Source: Trileptium ribeirensis (taxonomy: Eukaryota > Nematoda > Enoplea > Enoplida > Thoracostomopsidae). Taken from it: 64,000 nt of DNA. Positions within the stretch are counted from its first letter, which is position 1, and every line of letters starts with the position of its first letter. This document shows, in pieces, positions 48,839 through 60,479 of this stretch. The stretch covers positions 50,474-114,473 of the forward strand of contig JASANE010017652.1 in NCBI GenBank assembly GCA_030248225.1, in the 5' to 3' direction. The notes beneath the pieces are model-generated. The model worked only from the letters and a program-made list of their open reading frames with translations, made no database searches and was not told where the DNA came from. A program made the position numbers and the translations under genes.

Positions 48839-49580
48839 CCTTCAAAATCAAGTCCGCAACCCACTGTAGCTGCAGTAGGCATTGCGATTTAGGCTGAAAA
48901 TTTGTGATTTAAACATTTAGGGTAACATTTTTCTAGCATATTTTAATCAAAATCAAGTCCGCAGCCCACTGTAGCTGCAGTAAGCATTGCGATTTAGGCT
49001 GAAAATTTGTGATTTAAACATTTAGGGTAACATTTTTCTAGCATGTTTCAATCAAAATCAAGTCCGCAGCCCACTGTAGCTGCAGTAAGCATTGCGATTT
49101 AGGCTGAAAATTTGTGATTTAAACATTTAGGGTAACATTTTTCTAGCATGTTTCAATCAAAATCAAGTCCGCAGCCCACTGTAGCTGCAGTAAGCATTGC
49201 GATTTAGGCTGAAAATTTGTGATTTAAACATTTAGGGTAACATTTTTCTAGCATATTTTAATCAAAATCAAGTCCGCAGCCCACTGTAGCTGCAGTAAGC
49301 ATTGCGATTTAGGCTGAAAATTTGTGATTTAAACATTTAGGGTAACATTTTTCTAGCATATTTTAATCAAAATCAAGTCCGCAGCCCACTGTAGCTGCAG
49401 AAGGCATTGCGATTTACGCTGAAAATTTGTGATTTAAACTTTTAGCGTAACATTTTTCTAGCATGTTTCAATCAAAATCAAGTCCGCAGCCCACTGCAGC
49501 TGCAGTAAGCATTGCGATTTAGGCTGAAAATTTGTGATTTAAACATTTAGGGTAACAGGTTTTCTAGCATGTTTTAATGG
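48839..49580. repeat. Tandem array, 105-bp unit, seven copies
   Basis: CCACTGTAGCTGCAGTAAGC-type sequence recurs at 48861, 48966, 49071 and 49176, then on to about 49495, each 105 bp apart. Units also share CATTGCGATTTAGGCTG and CATTTAGGGTAACATTTTTC. Copies differ at few sites. The unit length is a multiple of three, but each copy carries stops. Confidence 0.95.
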
Positions 49581-50698
49581 CGTCCGTACTGAATTCACGG
49601 CCTCCCCCATGCGTGGCTGAGGATGTATTGAATGTTTCTCCTTTTTCGGTATTTGATTCACTTTAACCGCTTGTGCTTAATTTATTTTTGCGTTGGACAC
49701 TTTCTCGCCTTGCAGCCTATCGGGCTTGCATCGATGTCTCAAGTAGTTTTTACTGACCATTTACTTTCGCATAGTTTTTCATCATTGATTAGTCTTTATC
49801 CAAAATTTTTTGGCGATTCCCAAACGAATAACTTTTGGGCTTCTGGCGTTCGTGTTTAACCCCGGCCCTCGCAAGAAGTCCGCGGACCTGTTGTATAACC
49901 GAGAAATATTCGAACGCTCTTGAGCCGCGTTTTGTTGATACGGTGGATGACTCTGCCGAAAGGGTATCATCTTCGAGCATTGTTATCTTGACGCGTCAGA
50001 ACATGACACGGGTGTGTCTTGACGGCATTAGAAGATTATGTCATTTGTTGATATCAGGCTTGTATCGAGCAATGCAAAATGAATTAATCAGGTTCTCCGT
50101 GTTACTCCAAAGAATTACTCGTTGGGTTTCGAGCATCCTTTTTAATGTCAAAATGCTTGCATACAGCTTAACGTCCAGACGGAACAAGGTACCGTCATAA
50201 AGTGCGCGTTATAAAGATACCAGGTAACAAACGTTTATTCAGTTCGGCGTAAAATATTGCAACTTCCAATTTTGTATCATACAATAACATCTTACATTAT
50301 TCGTAACTTATTTCATGTACCGTATGTGAATAAAACATTTTATGCATTTGTTTTTGGATGTGAGTCTTATGGATTTGATCACTAACGGCTTCATGTAGCT
50401 TGGCTGATTTTTTAATACCAATCGCCTAGTGTAGTGTCAATTGCGTAATCGGTCATCTTGTTAAACCTCATTGTTACTTTGGTCATGTGCTAATACTTTC
50501 GGTGCTGCTCAGCTCGCTCATGCTTCAGTGAATAATCGTGATTATTGTCGCTTGCGTCCCTTCGGTCTGGCTAAGTTAGGGCCTAAGCTACTTTGCCCAT
50601 GCCAACAGTGTTATTCTCAGTGCTTTGTAGTTTTGGTTCATAGCGTGATAGCTGCTCGGCTTATAGGCACATACTTCATGCAAGAGTAAACTTATGCA
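49581..50698. other. Unassigned stretch after the 105-bp array
   Basis: Straight after the array an ATG (about 49576) opens a short frame beginning MASVLNSRPPPCVAED, which stops within 30 codons. A 121-codon plus frame at 49835-50200 has protein-like composition but no recognised motif. It may be the remains of a retroelement whose leader contained the array. This is speculation. Confidence 0.3.
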
Positions 50699-51112
50699 GC
50701 GTTTACGTTATAAAGGACCCCCCATGTGAAGGTTTTGTGCACCCTGAGTGTCTCTTCCACCATGAATTATATGGTGTCTTGGACACCATGGTGTTTCTGA
50801 TGGTATTTTCAGATAGTATACATAGGCAGTGTACCGTCGGTAATAGCATGATGTAGACTACACCGTAAATTTTATACGGTGTTAGCTACACCATGCTGTT
50901 ACCAGCAATAATAATGGGTTTGTGTATGGTGTCCTTGACACCGTCAGTAAAAAATGATAGGTAGATTAAGACACTATAGCTACGTTAATGGTGTCTCATA
51001 CACCATCTTTTGCATTACATAGTGTGGGCATATACCGTATACGACTGGATGGTGTGGTCTAGACCATACGGGGACAAAACTTTCACATGGGGGTCGTTTA
51101 TAACGTAAACGC
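50699..51112. mobile_element. Fold-back MITE with repeated ACACCAT/ATGGTGT palindromes
   Basis: The ends are inverted repeats of about 40 bp sharing GCGTTTACGTTATAAA, GACCCCC and ATGTGAA.GTTTTGT. The interior holds several separate small hairpins built from ATGGTGT and ACACCAT, for example around 50770, 50860-50905, 50935 and 50990. There is no coding capacity. A partial relative of its right end is at 57786-57880. The target duplication is not clear. Confidence 0.8.
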
Positions 51113-53239
51113 CGCTTTAAGATGTGCCCCCAACCATCGTCTTTTGACACCAAGTATAAAACGTTGTTAGAGAACAAAAGTCGGACTTCAATATTGGTAT
51201 CCGATTTCGATATTGTTTTGTTCCGTAACGCCATCAGCGAATGCAATTCGGCTTCTGTACTTTAACACAAATGTATTAACAAACATTTTCAATTTATAAT
51301 GCATGAAATATGAGACGAACTAATTTCTGTCCTTTAATGCAAACGTGAAATTTGTGTTCACTGAACAACTGAATGGCAATTGCTTTTGACAAAAGAGGAT
51401 GGTATGGGGCACAGCTTAAGTTTACTCATGCATCACTCTAACAGGCTGCTACTTCGCAAAGCTCAGCCTCTTGCCTAAATCAATTCCATAATTCGATGCG
51501 TCGATACCTTGCTTAGCGATTCGGCTTAATTGACGTGAGGTCGAGATCACTCTTTCTGGTTCGGCTTTCAGCAACAATCAATTTACCAGTAAATAAAACA
51601 TCTCAGAGAAACGGATTAATTCAAAAGTAACATCGCGAAAGCAATTTCACTAAGGTACACATTACCTACCAAACCAGTAATCTTACCAAAATAAATATCT
51701 GACCAAAGCACAAGCCAGCGATATTATTGTGACTCCATGTCTATCTACACTATTGTAACGAGCCTCTTCGTTTTGGTTTATACATTGCAATTTGTTCAAA
51801 AATGTTTTCCCTTTACACGTAATTCTCTCATTCTTCTGGTGTAGTAGACTTAATATCAATCATCTAGGAGCTAAAACGTTTCCCACTGGTTGTCATTTCA
51901 AAATCGGTAGATGAAAAGTTTGGTTTATCAGTAATCGATTTTAAAGTAAACGACCCGTTGTAGCGATCAATGATTTTGAACGCGGGTTTGGAAATAAAAA
52001 TAAATAGTGAGCATTTCTAGAAATTTCAGGTATATATTTTCCAGTGGGGTAAAAATTTGTACTAGAGATGTACAGCTAACCTCGGCATGTCGCATCCTAA
52101 ACATATTCCCTAAGATTTTATCGTTTGAGTGTTCCATTAAGTATCCTGCTTTTGCTGTTATTACACTACTTGTTGCATTGAATAACCATATTTTTGGCAT
52201 GCTGCCAAAATTTGTTTACCCCGAGAAGCATGTGGGACTGTTCAAGTTATAATAGAAATGTTCCAGCTTCATTATTACTAAAATGCATTTATCTTTTCGT
52301 ATTTATTTGGTAACAAGTTACAATTTTAGCTTTATAAATATGATACACAATCAACACGTTTCGTGTAAGGTTACCACGCGGCATTACAACGCCAATAATA
52401 TCATTAAACTGTTTTTCCAATATATACTCATTTTCACAAACGTTTCGTAAAATCAAATTCAGTTATGCATTTTTGAATCAGCCATGGTATTGATTGTTCA
52501 GTCGCACAAATCAAGATGTATTACGGTTTTCAAACGCCTGATGTTCTGTTAGCCCGCGATAGAAATAAGGTCAGCATTTGTGATGTCGACTCTAAAGATA
52601 CGTTTTTCAAACATGCGTTGCAAGTTGAAAATGGCTAATTTTGCGACAAAGGAATATTCCAGTGTGCAATTGGTTAAATAAAGTCCTCGACCCGTTTGAA
52701 TTATCCGTTTGAATCGGCATCAGAATATTCTTATCCGGTATTACAAACATTTGAAATAAATGTTCAGATATCGCAAACAGATAGAAGACTTTTTAACGTA
52801 TTAACAGCTTGATTGATTGAGTCAGGTGAATTATAATTTCAAATTGTATAGTATTTTTGCTCGATTTGTCTAATGTACGTTGTATCCAGGTGACGGAAAT
52901 CAAGATTCAACTATTGGTTTTGTCCAATCTTCAAAACATAGACGTCCGTTTAACCTTATTTTTTCAACGCAAACAATCTTTTAATGTTTATTCACAAGGA
53001 ATTTGACTTCTATTGTACTGTTGTCACATTTATCGGGAAAATCTTTTTACCACAAAACTTCTAGTTCCTGGTCTGGTTCCACGTCGATAAATTCGGCAAA
53101 GGACACTTATTTAGTCATATTAACTTTTAAAGTATATATCTTTATGATGTATTTAGTGCATGTTTTTTTACATTTTATTACATATACATATACAATTCAA
53201 AACAGTAAAAAATATATAATTATCAATAAGAACAATCCA
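51113..53239. other. Unassigned stretch beside the polymerase remnant
   Basis: No gene is recognised. Because it lies downstream of the minus-strand DNA polymerase remnant, decayed Polinton genes could be here, but I could not identify integrase, ATPase, protease or capsid motifs. Short frames at 51967-52252 and 53003-53242 carry no motif. Confidence 0.35.
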
Positions 53240-56180
53240 TAATATTGCAATGTGCATATGGAACAGAAGTCACCCCATCTAGTGAAATGTATCGTTTATC
53301 ATCATAAGCAATCAGACTAATCTTGTTCTGCTCAACTTTATATGACGTTTATTACTAGAATTTATTTCATTAAATGTCTCATCACCTTTGTATTTCTGAG
53401 CGTTTGAATATTGTCTTCCACATATATTGCTGTCTTGACATTTTGCTTCTTTACACCTTTAAGTCTCTTCTTTCCAACACCACAACAGTTTATGGAATCT
53501 ATTTCTTGATCTCAGTCGGTAAAATTCCTCAACGGGAATACTTCATCCGTCATTCTGTCAAAGGTTTTTGCTGAAATAGAGTAAGTGATCGGTTGAGTGA
53601 TTAGCTGTATTAAACAAATCTAGGTTTACCTTCCTGTCACTGTATACCTCTTCTGCATGTATGTCGTTGCATAGACTGTCGGTGACAATTTTTAAGTTTG
53701 AAGTCGTTAAAAGAATAAACATTCTTCATTGTTTTGCTATAGACTGCGTAATTTAGTAGTTTAAACAAATCCTTCTCAAAGTCACTCCTTAGTCACTTAG
53801 GTGTTTCAGTATTGAATATAACATTCGGTTTCATTCAATCACGTTGATTGAATTGGTTTGCCCTATATATTTTAGGTGCCTTTATACCCTGTTTGGTATA
53901 CGGGTTCACATTTCTATCACGCACAATACATTTAACGTTATTATTGAAGTTTGGAACCGGCTTTAATGTTCTTCATTCGAAAACATTCCTTACACTGTTG
54001 AAAATAAGGAGTCTAGATTTATAGTCTTCAATTTTGATAGACTCGGAAGCAAGTGGGTAATCAGCGTGTAATGTACGTAAGTGGACTGGGTATTCCAGAC
54101 CTACTTTTATGTCATATCCTACCACTCCATCGGTTTCCCAACCTGTCTTAAATATGCTATTCTCCACAAGCCACTTAAAGTCATCAACACTTAACTTCTG
54201 AGCCATCATCCAACCATACAATTTACTAGCCTCCTAGTACGTTATATAGTTGCACTCCCGACTTTGGTCCAAAATTTTGAAGAAGCTTCTTCGTGTTGGC
54301 CTTGGCGTACCGGTATGATAACTTTGAGATACCTCCTCGCATGCCATGTTTAACAAACATGTACATATTGTAGTCTTTCAACAGTTCCAGCCAAACATGT
54401 GTCAACTTCAAGCAAGCATCCTATCCAAAACTAGGAAGCGATACATAATATACTGGATCTAGCGTATACTTATCAATAGTAAAATTTCTAACATTTCAAC
54501 TACATCAGATCAAAAACATTAAATAATAAAACATTAGCCGTCGTATAGAGATCATGGTATTTTCCAATGCTCTCTAAATTCAGTTCATTCCAAACTTTTT
54601 CCGCATGTTTATAATCATCTAGAGTTATACTTTGTTCATTTAGTTTATTTGCAGTAACTACATTTCATCAAAACGCTCCCAAGAGTTCATATAATTGTAG
54701 TGACAAATAGCCTTTCTAAGCAGTAGTTCTATATTGTTACTTAATTCATTTGCTATTGTAAGGTATTGTTCATCATTTTTCAAGTTATCAAGCAAGGTAA
54801 GAAGCAGAAATTGTAGAGTGTCTTTAAATTGGAGAGACCGAGAATATTTGGTCGATTTATGGTTATGTCACTACCGTTTCACTCTCAAAGTTGATTGAGA
54901 GGCGGTTCATTTTCATCGAATTGTAAATATGGTTTTATATTGAGCTGCATTGAGCCGTGTATCGCAAAGAGATGAGCAGGGTATGTTGTCGTTCGTTCTT
55001 ACACTATCTCATGTTTGAGTTTGATACTGAATGAGCGATAATACTCAGCACCTTTTGGTATACAATCGAGATCCATCTTGAGTTAATTGGTTATCCCATT
55101 TGCATTTGCGTAAATTGTGGAAAAGGATGTTGACGAGGCAGTTGATTTTGTAGCTAATGTTGCATTCACTGTGGACAGGACATCGGGATCGAAAACTTAG
55201 ATGACATTGGTCTCTGACGCGATCGCATCAGAGAGCCTATCCAAACATGAAGCAGTCTTTTGTGTAGTGGTGTTGGAACCATTCATCCTTGTCATATCCA
55301 GACAAATTGGTTCAGTGACGCGCTCTTAATATTTATTTCGCAATTTGATAACATGGAGTAAAAAGTTTTTGACACAGTTATTGTCTCGATATACGATCAA
55401 TTTGCTCATTACTCTAGTATCTTCATCACAGCAATGAAAAATGTCAAACTATATCTGACACTGCTAATAAGCCTCGGTGTATGATGTTGATCCAGATGAT
55501 TGACAATAGTCGCTGGGAAGAACCAGTGTTTCGTAATCACCGCAGATTGTACATACGGCCCGTGACATTTTAACCTGTATTTCGAAATTGTAGCATATCG
55601 TTTTTCGGAAAGATTATTTTAGTATATTCATGTTTGTTGCAAATCCAGTTCCTGCGTGTCGATCCAGTTTTGCATGAGAATATAGACGAAGAAGACACCG
55701 TTGACAAAAATAGAGCTTGTGTTATGTTGCTTTTTGATGGTGGAGTAATCGATTTAATCCTTTATCTAACAATAATGTCATTTATAAACATGTAGATTGC
55801 TAACTTGCTGGCGTAATCGATGATATATACGAAGAAGAAGACATTTACCGTTTTTGCAAAATATAACGCTGAAACTTGTATTGTTTAGTTTTTCGAATTT
55901 GTTGATGTCGCTGAGTTGAACTGGAAAATTGATACCGTCAAAGTTAAGATTATTTTCAAATTGTTCATGATATGTTTGACGGTAATTTAGATTTCAAGAT
56001 ATCAAGATATAACACCGATAGAATTGACCACATAAAACATCTGTTGCCAGTATTTTGAACGTTGACGACAGCCTTTCTAGCCTGAATAGTTTTCGGTAGA
56101 GATCCTCCATGGGATTCCGAAGGCACTCCCACTCTCAAAGTAACCAGGTACCCCCTTGGATTTCGGACCTCGAACATGTA
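53240..56180 (-). pseudogene. Polinton/Maverick-type protein-primed DNA polymerase B remnant
   Basis: A broken family-B DNA polymerase of the kind carried by Polinton (Maverick) elements and related adintovirus-like insertions, which replicate by protein priming. Pieces follow the expected order on the minus strand. N-terminal KAVVNVQNTGNRCF lies at about 56060, KVWNELN and KYHDLYTTANVLLF at about 54540-54610, and RGGISKLSYRYAKANTKK at about 54280-54340. KLYGWMMAQKLSV is at about 54200 and DFEKDLFKLLNYAVYSKT at about 53740-53790. The C-terminal YDDKRYISLDGV is near 53290. The metal-binding DTD box reads VTD (53678-53686). Many stops and frameshifts separate these pieces, so it is dead. Total length of about 2.9 kb fits the family. 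Confidence 0.85.
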
Positions 56181-57654
56181 CGGTATAAAAACCTATGTGT
56201 TGCCACGAATCTATCATTTAACGATTATGCTGTGGGTATAGCTGGCACAGGGCACGCCGTACAGTGCAAATAGGTGAAAACATAGGCAAGACGCATTTCA
56301 AAATAATTAAAACTGCCGTGACGTACGATTTCCCGGAATGCAAAATGAAAAAAATATATAGCAAACGACAGCATCGACGATTATTATTTGTTTTTAAGGG
56401 GCTGCTTATTATAATCAGAACTCAGAAGACGGTAATAAATCATTGCGTATTAAAAATGATAATATAATAGTCGCTGATATATTTAAAACTCATTACGAAA
56501 GTCGCCGATTACATATTTTAGTAGTCCCACTCCGTTTTCATTTCTGACTTATTTTTGTGCTCCAAATGTGTGTTTTGACACTTTCCTATCTCAAATCTGT
56601 TTTCCGTAGTGTTTTCAAAGTAATATGTATGACAGTAGATGGGCGATGATTTGGATTAGCACCTAACTTGAGGCATTGCTGTAGTTCGCTGAGATATTTT
56701 ACGTTATGCTTTCAGCTCTCGATATACCTTATCCATAATTTTGTTACCATTCGCCTCAACTCATCCTTGCAGTTCAGAAAATGACGAGGAATTGTAAAGT
56801 TATTAATCAGTTTAACGGTGTCAGATTTTACACTGTATTTTCAAAATTAACAATTTTCGGACTGGCGACAAAGCTTAAAATATCCAAAACGTTTTGTAAT
56901 CATTTCTTTATATGCCTATTTCACTGTCAATGACGATAGAAAACTGTCGTTTTCGCTACATCAAATTATGTGCAAAAGTCCATATGTAGTTTTATCGGTG
57001 CTCTCAAGACTAGAACCCAGCAAACATTTCAAGGAGGACACAATAAAACTTTGAAATATAAGTGTCGACAGGTGGTTAGGGGTTAACCCACTCCTAAAGA
57101 CCGGATGCCCAAACAACATTTATCCTTCCACCATTAAGGGTCGCACCACCACCCTCAACTTTCTCAGCGCCGCGGAAAGTGCGTGGAAAATTTTAGCGAA
57201 AATTGGCAAAACTGAAGTAAAATGTGGCAAAAATCGGGTAAAATTGTTTGAAAAATGCAAAACAGGAAAGAATTATCAAAAATTGATGAAAAAATTTGTT
57301 GACCCAAGAGACCCTCTGCACCCCAAGCCGACGGACATTCGATACATATGCTTTGAAATATAAATCAGAATGCAATATTCTTTCAGCACTCATTGCAGCA
57401 TATATGACGGCTACGTTACACCCAATGTAACAATTAGAATATTGAGGTGTCCGTCTATCTCGATGATAATAGTGATAATCTAAGTCCCCAAATTTCTCGA
57501 AAATATAAAAAAATCAAAAACAATTCCAATGCTAGTTTAGGATTATAGTTGAATTTAGCACAATTTCTGTTTCAACATCTACAAGCTCTAGAACTAGCAC
57601 TGGCGGCGTTACTGATTTACATTATTATATTATGTGTATTCAACGACGCGAATA
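56181..57654. other. Spacer with GC-rich islet
   Basis: No gene is recognised. Positions about 57070-57180 are GC-rich. A segment at 57185-57240 (GGAAAATTTTAGCGAAAATTGG) resembles 63655-63680, and AAGCCGACGGA at 57325-57335 repeats a motif seen at 2864 and 8632. Together these suggest a small dispersed element family. Confidence 0.4.
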
Positions 57655-57785
57655 CTCAGAAATACTAAGCGCCGCGGCTGACGAATTTGCTTTGAAATTG
57701 AGGTTTTTAAAGCATTAAAAACAAGGCAAAAGGCTGATTTCGAACACTGAATCCTAGCTATGCTATAAATAAATTATATAGCGTA
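57655..57785. repeat. Dispersed repeat, relative of 39370-39480
   Basis: Shares ACTAAGCGC, a GACGAATT block, AAGGCAAAA and CTGAATCC(T/C)AGCTAT in the same order and orientation as the copy near 39370. Ends are approximate. Confidence 0.6.
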
Positions 57786-57880
57786 GGTATATACCGTATA
57801 CCACTGGATGGTGTGGTCAAGACCACTGGGGGACAAATATTGTCGTCGTTTAAAGGCAAACACGGCGTTGGGTTTGTCTA
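57786..57880. mobile_element. Truncated copy of the fold-back MITE (right end)
   Basis: TATATACCGTATACC, ACTGGATGGTGTGGTC and AAGACCA..GGGGACAAA match the right end of the element at 50699-51112, followed by a diverged terminal repeat (CGTTTAAAGGCAAACACGGCG). The left part is absent. Confidence 0.7.
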
Positions 57881-59249
57881 CCTAACATGATCATTTTGTA
57901 CTGTGTACAAAGAGATTGGTTAGAAGAATAAAAGATTTATCGAGTTATGGCATGGGCTGTTCAAATGCTGATTTAATCAGCCATGGGTATTAGAATAGCG
58001 CCCACGTCCCACATATTATTTCTGAAACCCTCGTTGGAATAAGAGACCCCGCATTTTTTGAGATTGAGCAACTCAGAATTGAAAATGTTCCAACGCTGCT
58101 GTAGGCAATCATCTTTACTAAAATGGATCTGCAACATTGATTTATTAAGACCGACATGATCGTTTAATGGCACTACATGCCTAATAATAACAAGATATGT
58201 AAAACAGGTTCAAACCCAACTGTTCCAACGAAGCATCTAGTCAAACGTGCGGAAGACATTTGACTGTTGCCGCTGCATTATATTAGGTTGTTATGACATG
58301 TTAGTCGATATTTCAGGTGGCGTTATGACAGTCGATTTATAGTTTAGTTAAACGTGCTTATTCAATGTTCATTTCAGCTATGATATATATATACATTTTA
58401 TTAGCTTAATAGCTTTCGAATCAGTATAATTTTCAAAGAAAACGTCGAACAATAATATCAACGCAATAATTATCAAACATACTCAAGCAGCTCAATCTTG
58501 ATCGATCTAAACTGCGTTTGAACCGAACTAAATTAGATTTATATAATTTTACGAAAATCGGCAAATTTAACTCAATATTAAATACACATAGAACGACAAT
58601 TCAGTGGATTCGCGAATGATTTCAAATGTACAACACATGAACAGCAGCTACATCCTGTAAAATTGGTTATCAGCCTACCGTGTACCAATAACCTTCATAG
58701 ATATTATACGTTTGTACCATATACTTAGTCCATACGTGAATTATATACGATGTATCATGGGATTATTTATGCGCTTTTAAATTTTATTTTAACAACTCAT
58801 AAGTTAAAAACTTTATTGTAATTATTTTAATATTATTCTTATAAATTTTCGACGTTATTTACTTCATCTCTGGTTTTAGTTTTATTTTTTAATCATCTAC
58901 GGTCTACGGGTTTTCCTTAACGACTCTTTGGTCAACGAAACAAGCTGTGTTCCGATTCTTGAAGCAAGGCAGACGCTGCTTTCACGATAATTCTCTGTGC
59001 GACATCGCTCATAATATCTGAGAAGAATAGTGTTAGCCACAGCCACGCTTTTTTATATTTAATGAAATACCGACACGAACAGAAGACAGTATTACGAATA
59101 AACTAATTACGCGATGCACAAAGTGCCTTACATTAAACGTAAGTTAAATACCTACTTTTAATTACTTGTTGATCCACATGTCATACGTGAGCAAGGTTTG
59201 TTAGGTTAGATAGTTTGAGGTTAGATAGTTAGATAGTTTGGTAGGTTAG
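57881..59249. other. AT-rich spacer
   Basis: No gene is recognised. A 66-codon minus frame at 57973-58173 is protein-like but unplaced. The GGTTAGATAGTT repeats at 59203-59250 are a local simple repeat. Confidence 0.5.
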
Positions 59250-59456
59250 ATAGGAGGAGTGAGAGGGTAAGTCAACAAGATGAGTAAATTTTCGAAATTT
59301 TTAGCATTTTTGCCATTTTTTGGTGCTTACTTATCATTACCAAATTGTCCCCAAAATTTGCCAAATTACAAATTTCCGCTCGATGGGTGCCGCGTCTTCG
59401 AGGGGTTAATGTGACTTAGAGGGGTGACCCTTACCCCTTACCCCCTCACCCACTAT
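59250..59456. mobile_element. Possible small inverted-repeat element
   Basis: The left end (ATAGGAGGAGTGAGAGGG) and the complement of the right end (ATAGTGGGTGAGGGGG) are similar over about 20 bp. The interior has A/T runs (TTTTCGAAATTTTTAGC) next to GC-rich sequence, as in the islets near 57180 and 63660. Length is about 207 bp. No confident target duplication. Confidence 0.4.
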
Positions 59457-60479
59457 GCGCCCTATATATGTTACATTCATCACGGACGTATTAGCATGTG
59501 ATATAATTGGTGTTTTGAGATTTCTATATAGCTGTGTAACAGACACTCGTTGCTTAAGTTTATACACGACGCCTTTCAAGATAAGGTATAAAATTTATGA
59601 CTGGGGTAGGCCAGGAGATGACCTAATATTCCAACGGCTCCACAGTTTCACCTCATAATTTCCCTTTTTTCTTAATTTTTTCTTAAAATTTTTTCTTATA
59701 TTTCTTCATATATAATTATTAAAATATTCCGAGCGCAAAACGCAATCTTTTATGCGTTTTTAACTAAAAATAATTTTTATCAGATTTATCAGCACGAATA
59801 TTACCTCAGTATGTGTGCACCGTTCAACTGGCAATCAACATTGATATTTACAGACAAGGAGGCGGTAAAAAGGATTTTTTGGGGTGGGGGAAGGGGGTTA
59901 GATCACAGCCGTTTCTCCGCCTAAAGTTATAGCACCTTTTTACAACTGTTAACCACAAAAATTTGAAGCCAGTTACGACGCATGTCGAATGCAACGATTC
60001 AGAGTTAAGGCTACACGAATGAATATATTTGCTGAACCAATGTCGGAGCGTCGGGGTATTATATTTAAAAGAATAAAGACACTAAATTGAATTATTATGC
60101 ATATTATGCATTAGATTGTTGACTATCAAAGTACAGTTAAAGAATAACTTTCTCTTTTCAAACTTAAAATCATTCCTATATCGGCTATGTTTGAGAGCAT
60201 AAATCTTAACAAATTTTGCCTTAGTTTACTAAGACATCAATAACAGGACAGCTAACTAGAATGATATAACTTTATAGAAATCTAATTTTTATCTTGAGGT
60301 ACTATCTCCAGTTCTAAAAATGTTTGCGCTAGCATATATTTCTTATGAAGAGCTCATTATTAAAACCGTAACATCATACCTTCGGTTACCATGATCATAC
60401 TCTTAGAATATAGTGCCATAACATCATGATGTTCTCTTTTCCGGCTGCCCCAGAAAAATGTAACGTACTGGGATTTTCG
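59457..60479. other. AT-rich spacer
   Basis: No gene is recognised. A G-rich tract (GGGGTGGGGGAAGGGGG) at about 59880-59897 could form a quadruplex. The 67-codon frame at 59455-59658 has no motif. Confidence 0.5.

Noticed and set aside
57973..58173. 66-codon minus frame as a Polinton capsid fragment
   Set aside because: It lies near the polymerase relic, but I could not match any capsid motif; position alone is not evidence.
58200..58235. GGTTCAAACCC as a tRNA T-arm
   Set aside because: No matching acceptor, D or anticodon stems could be drawn around it.
59203..59250. GGTTAGATAGTT repeats as telomeric sequence
   Set aside because: The units are irregular and do not form TTAGG or TTAGGC arrays; a short simple repeat.
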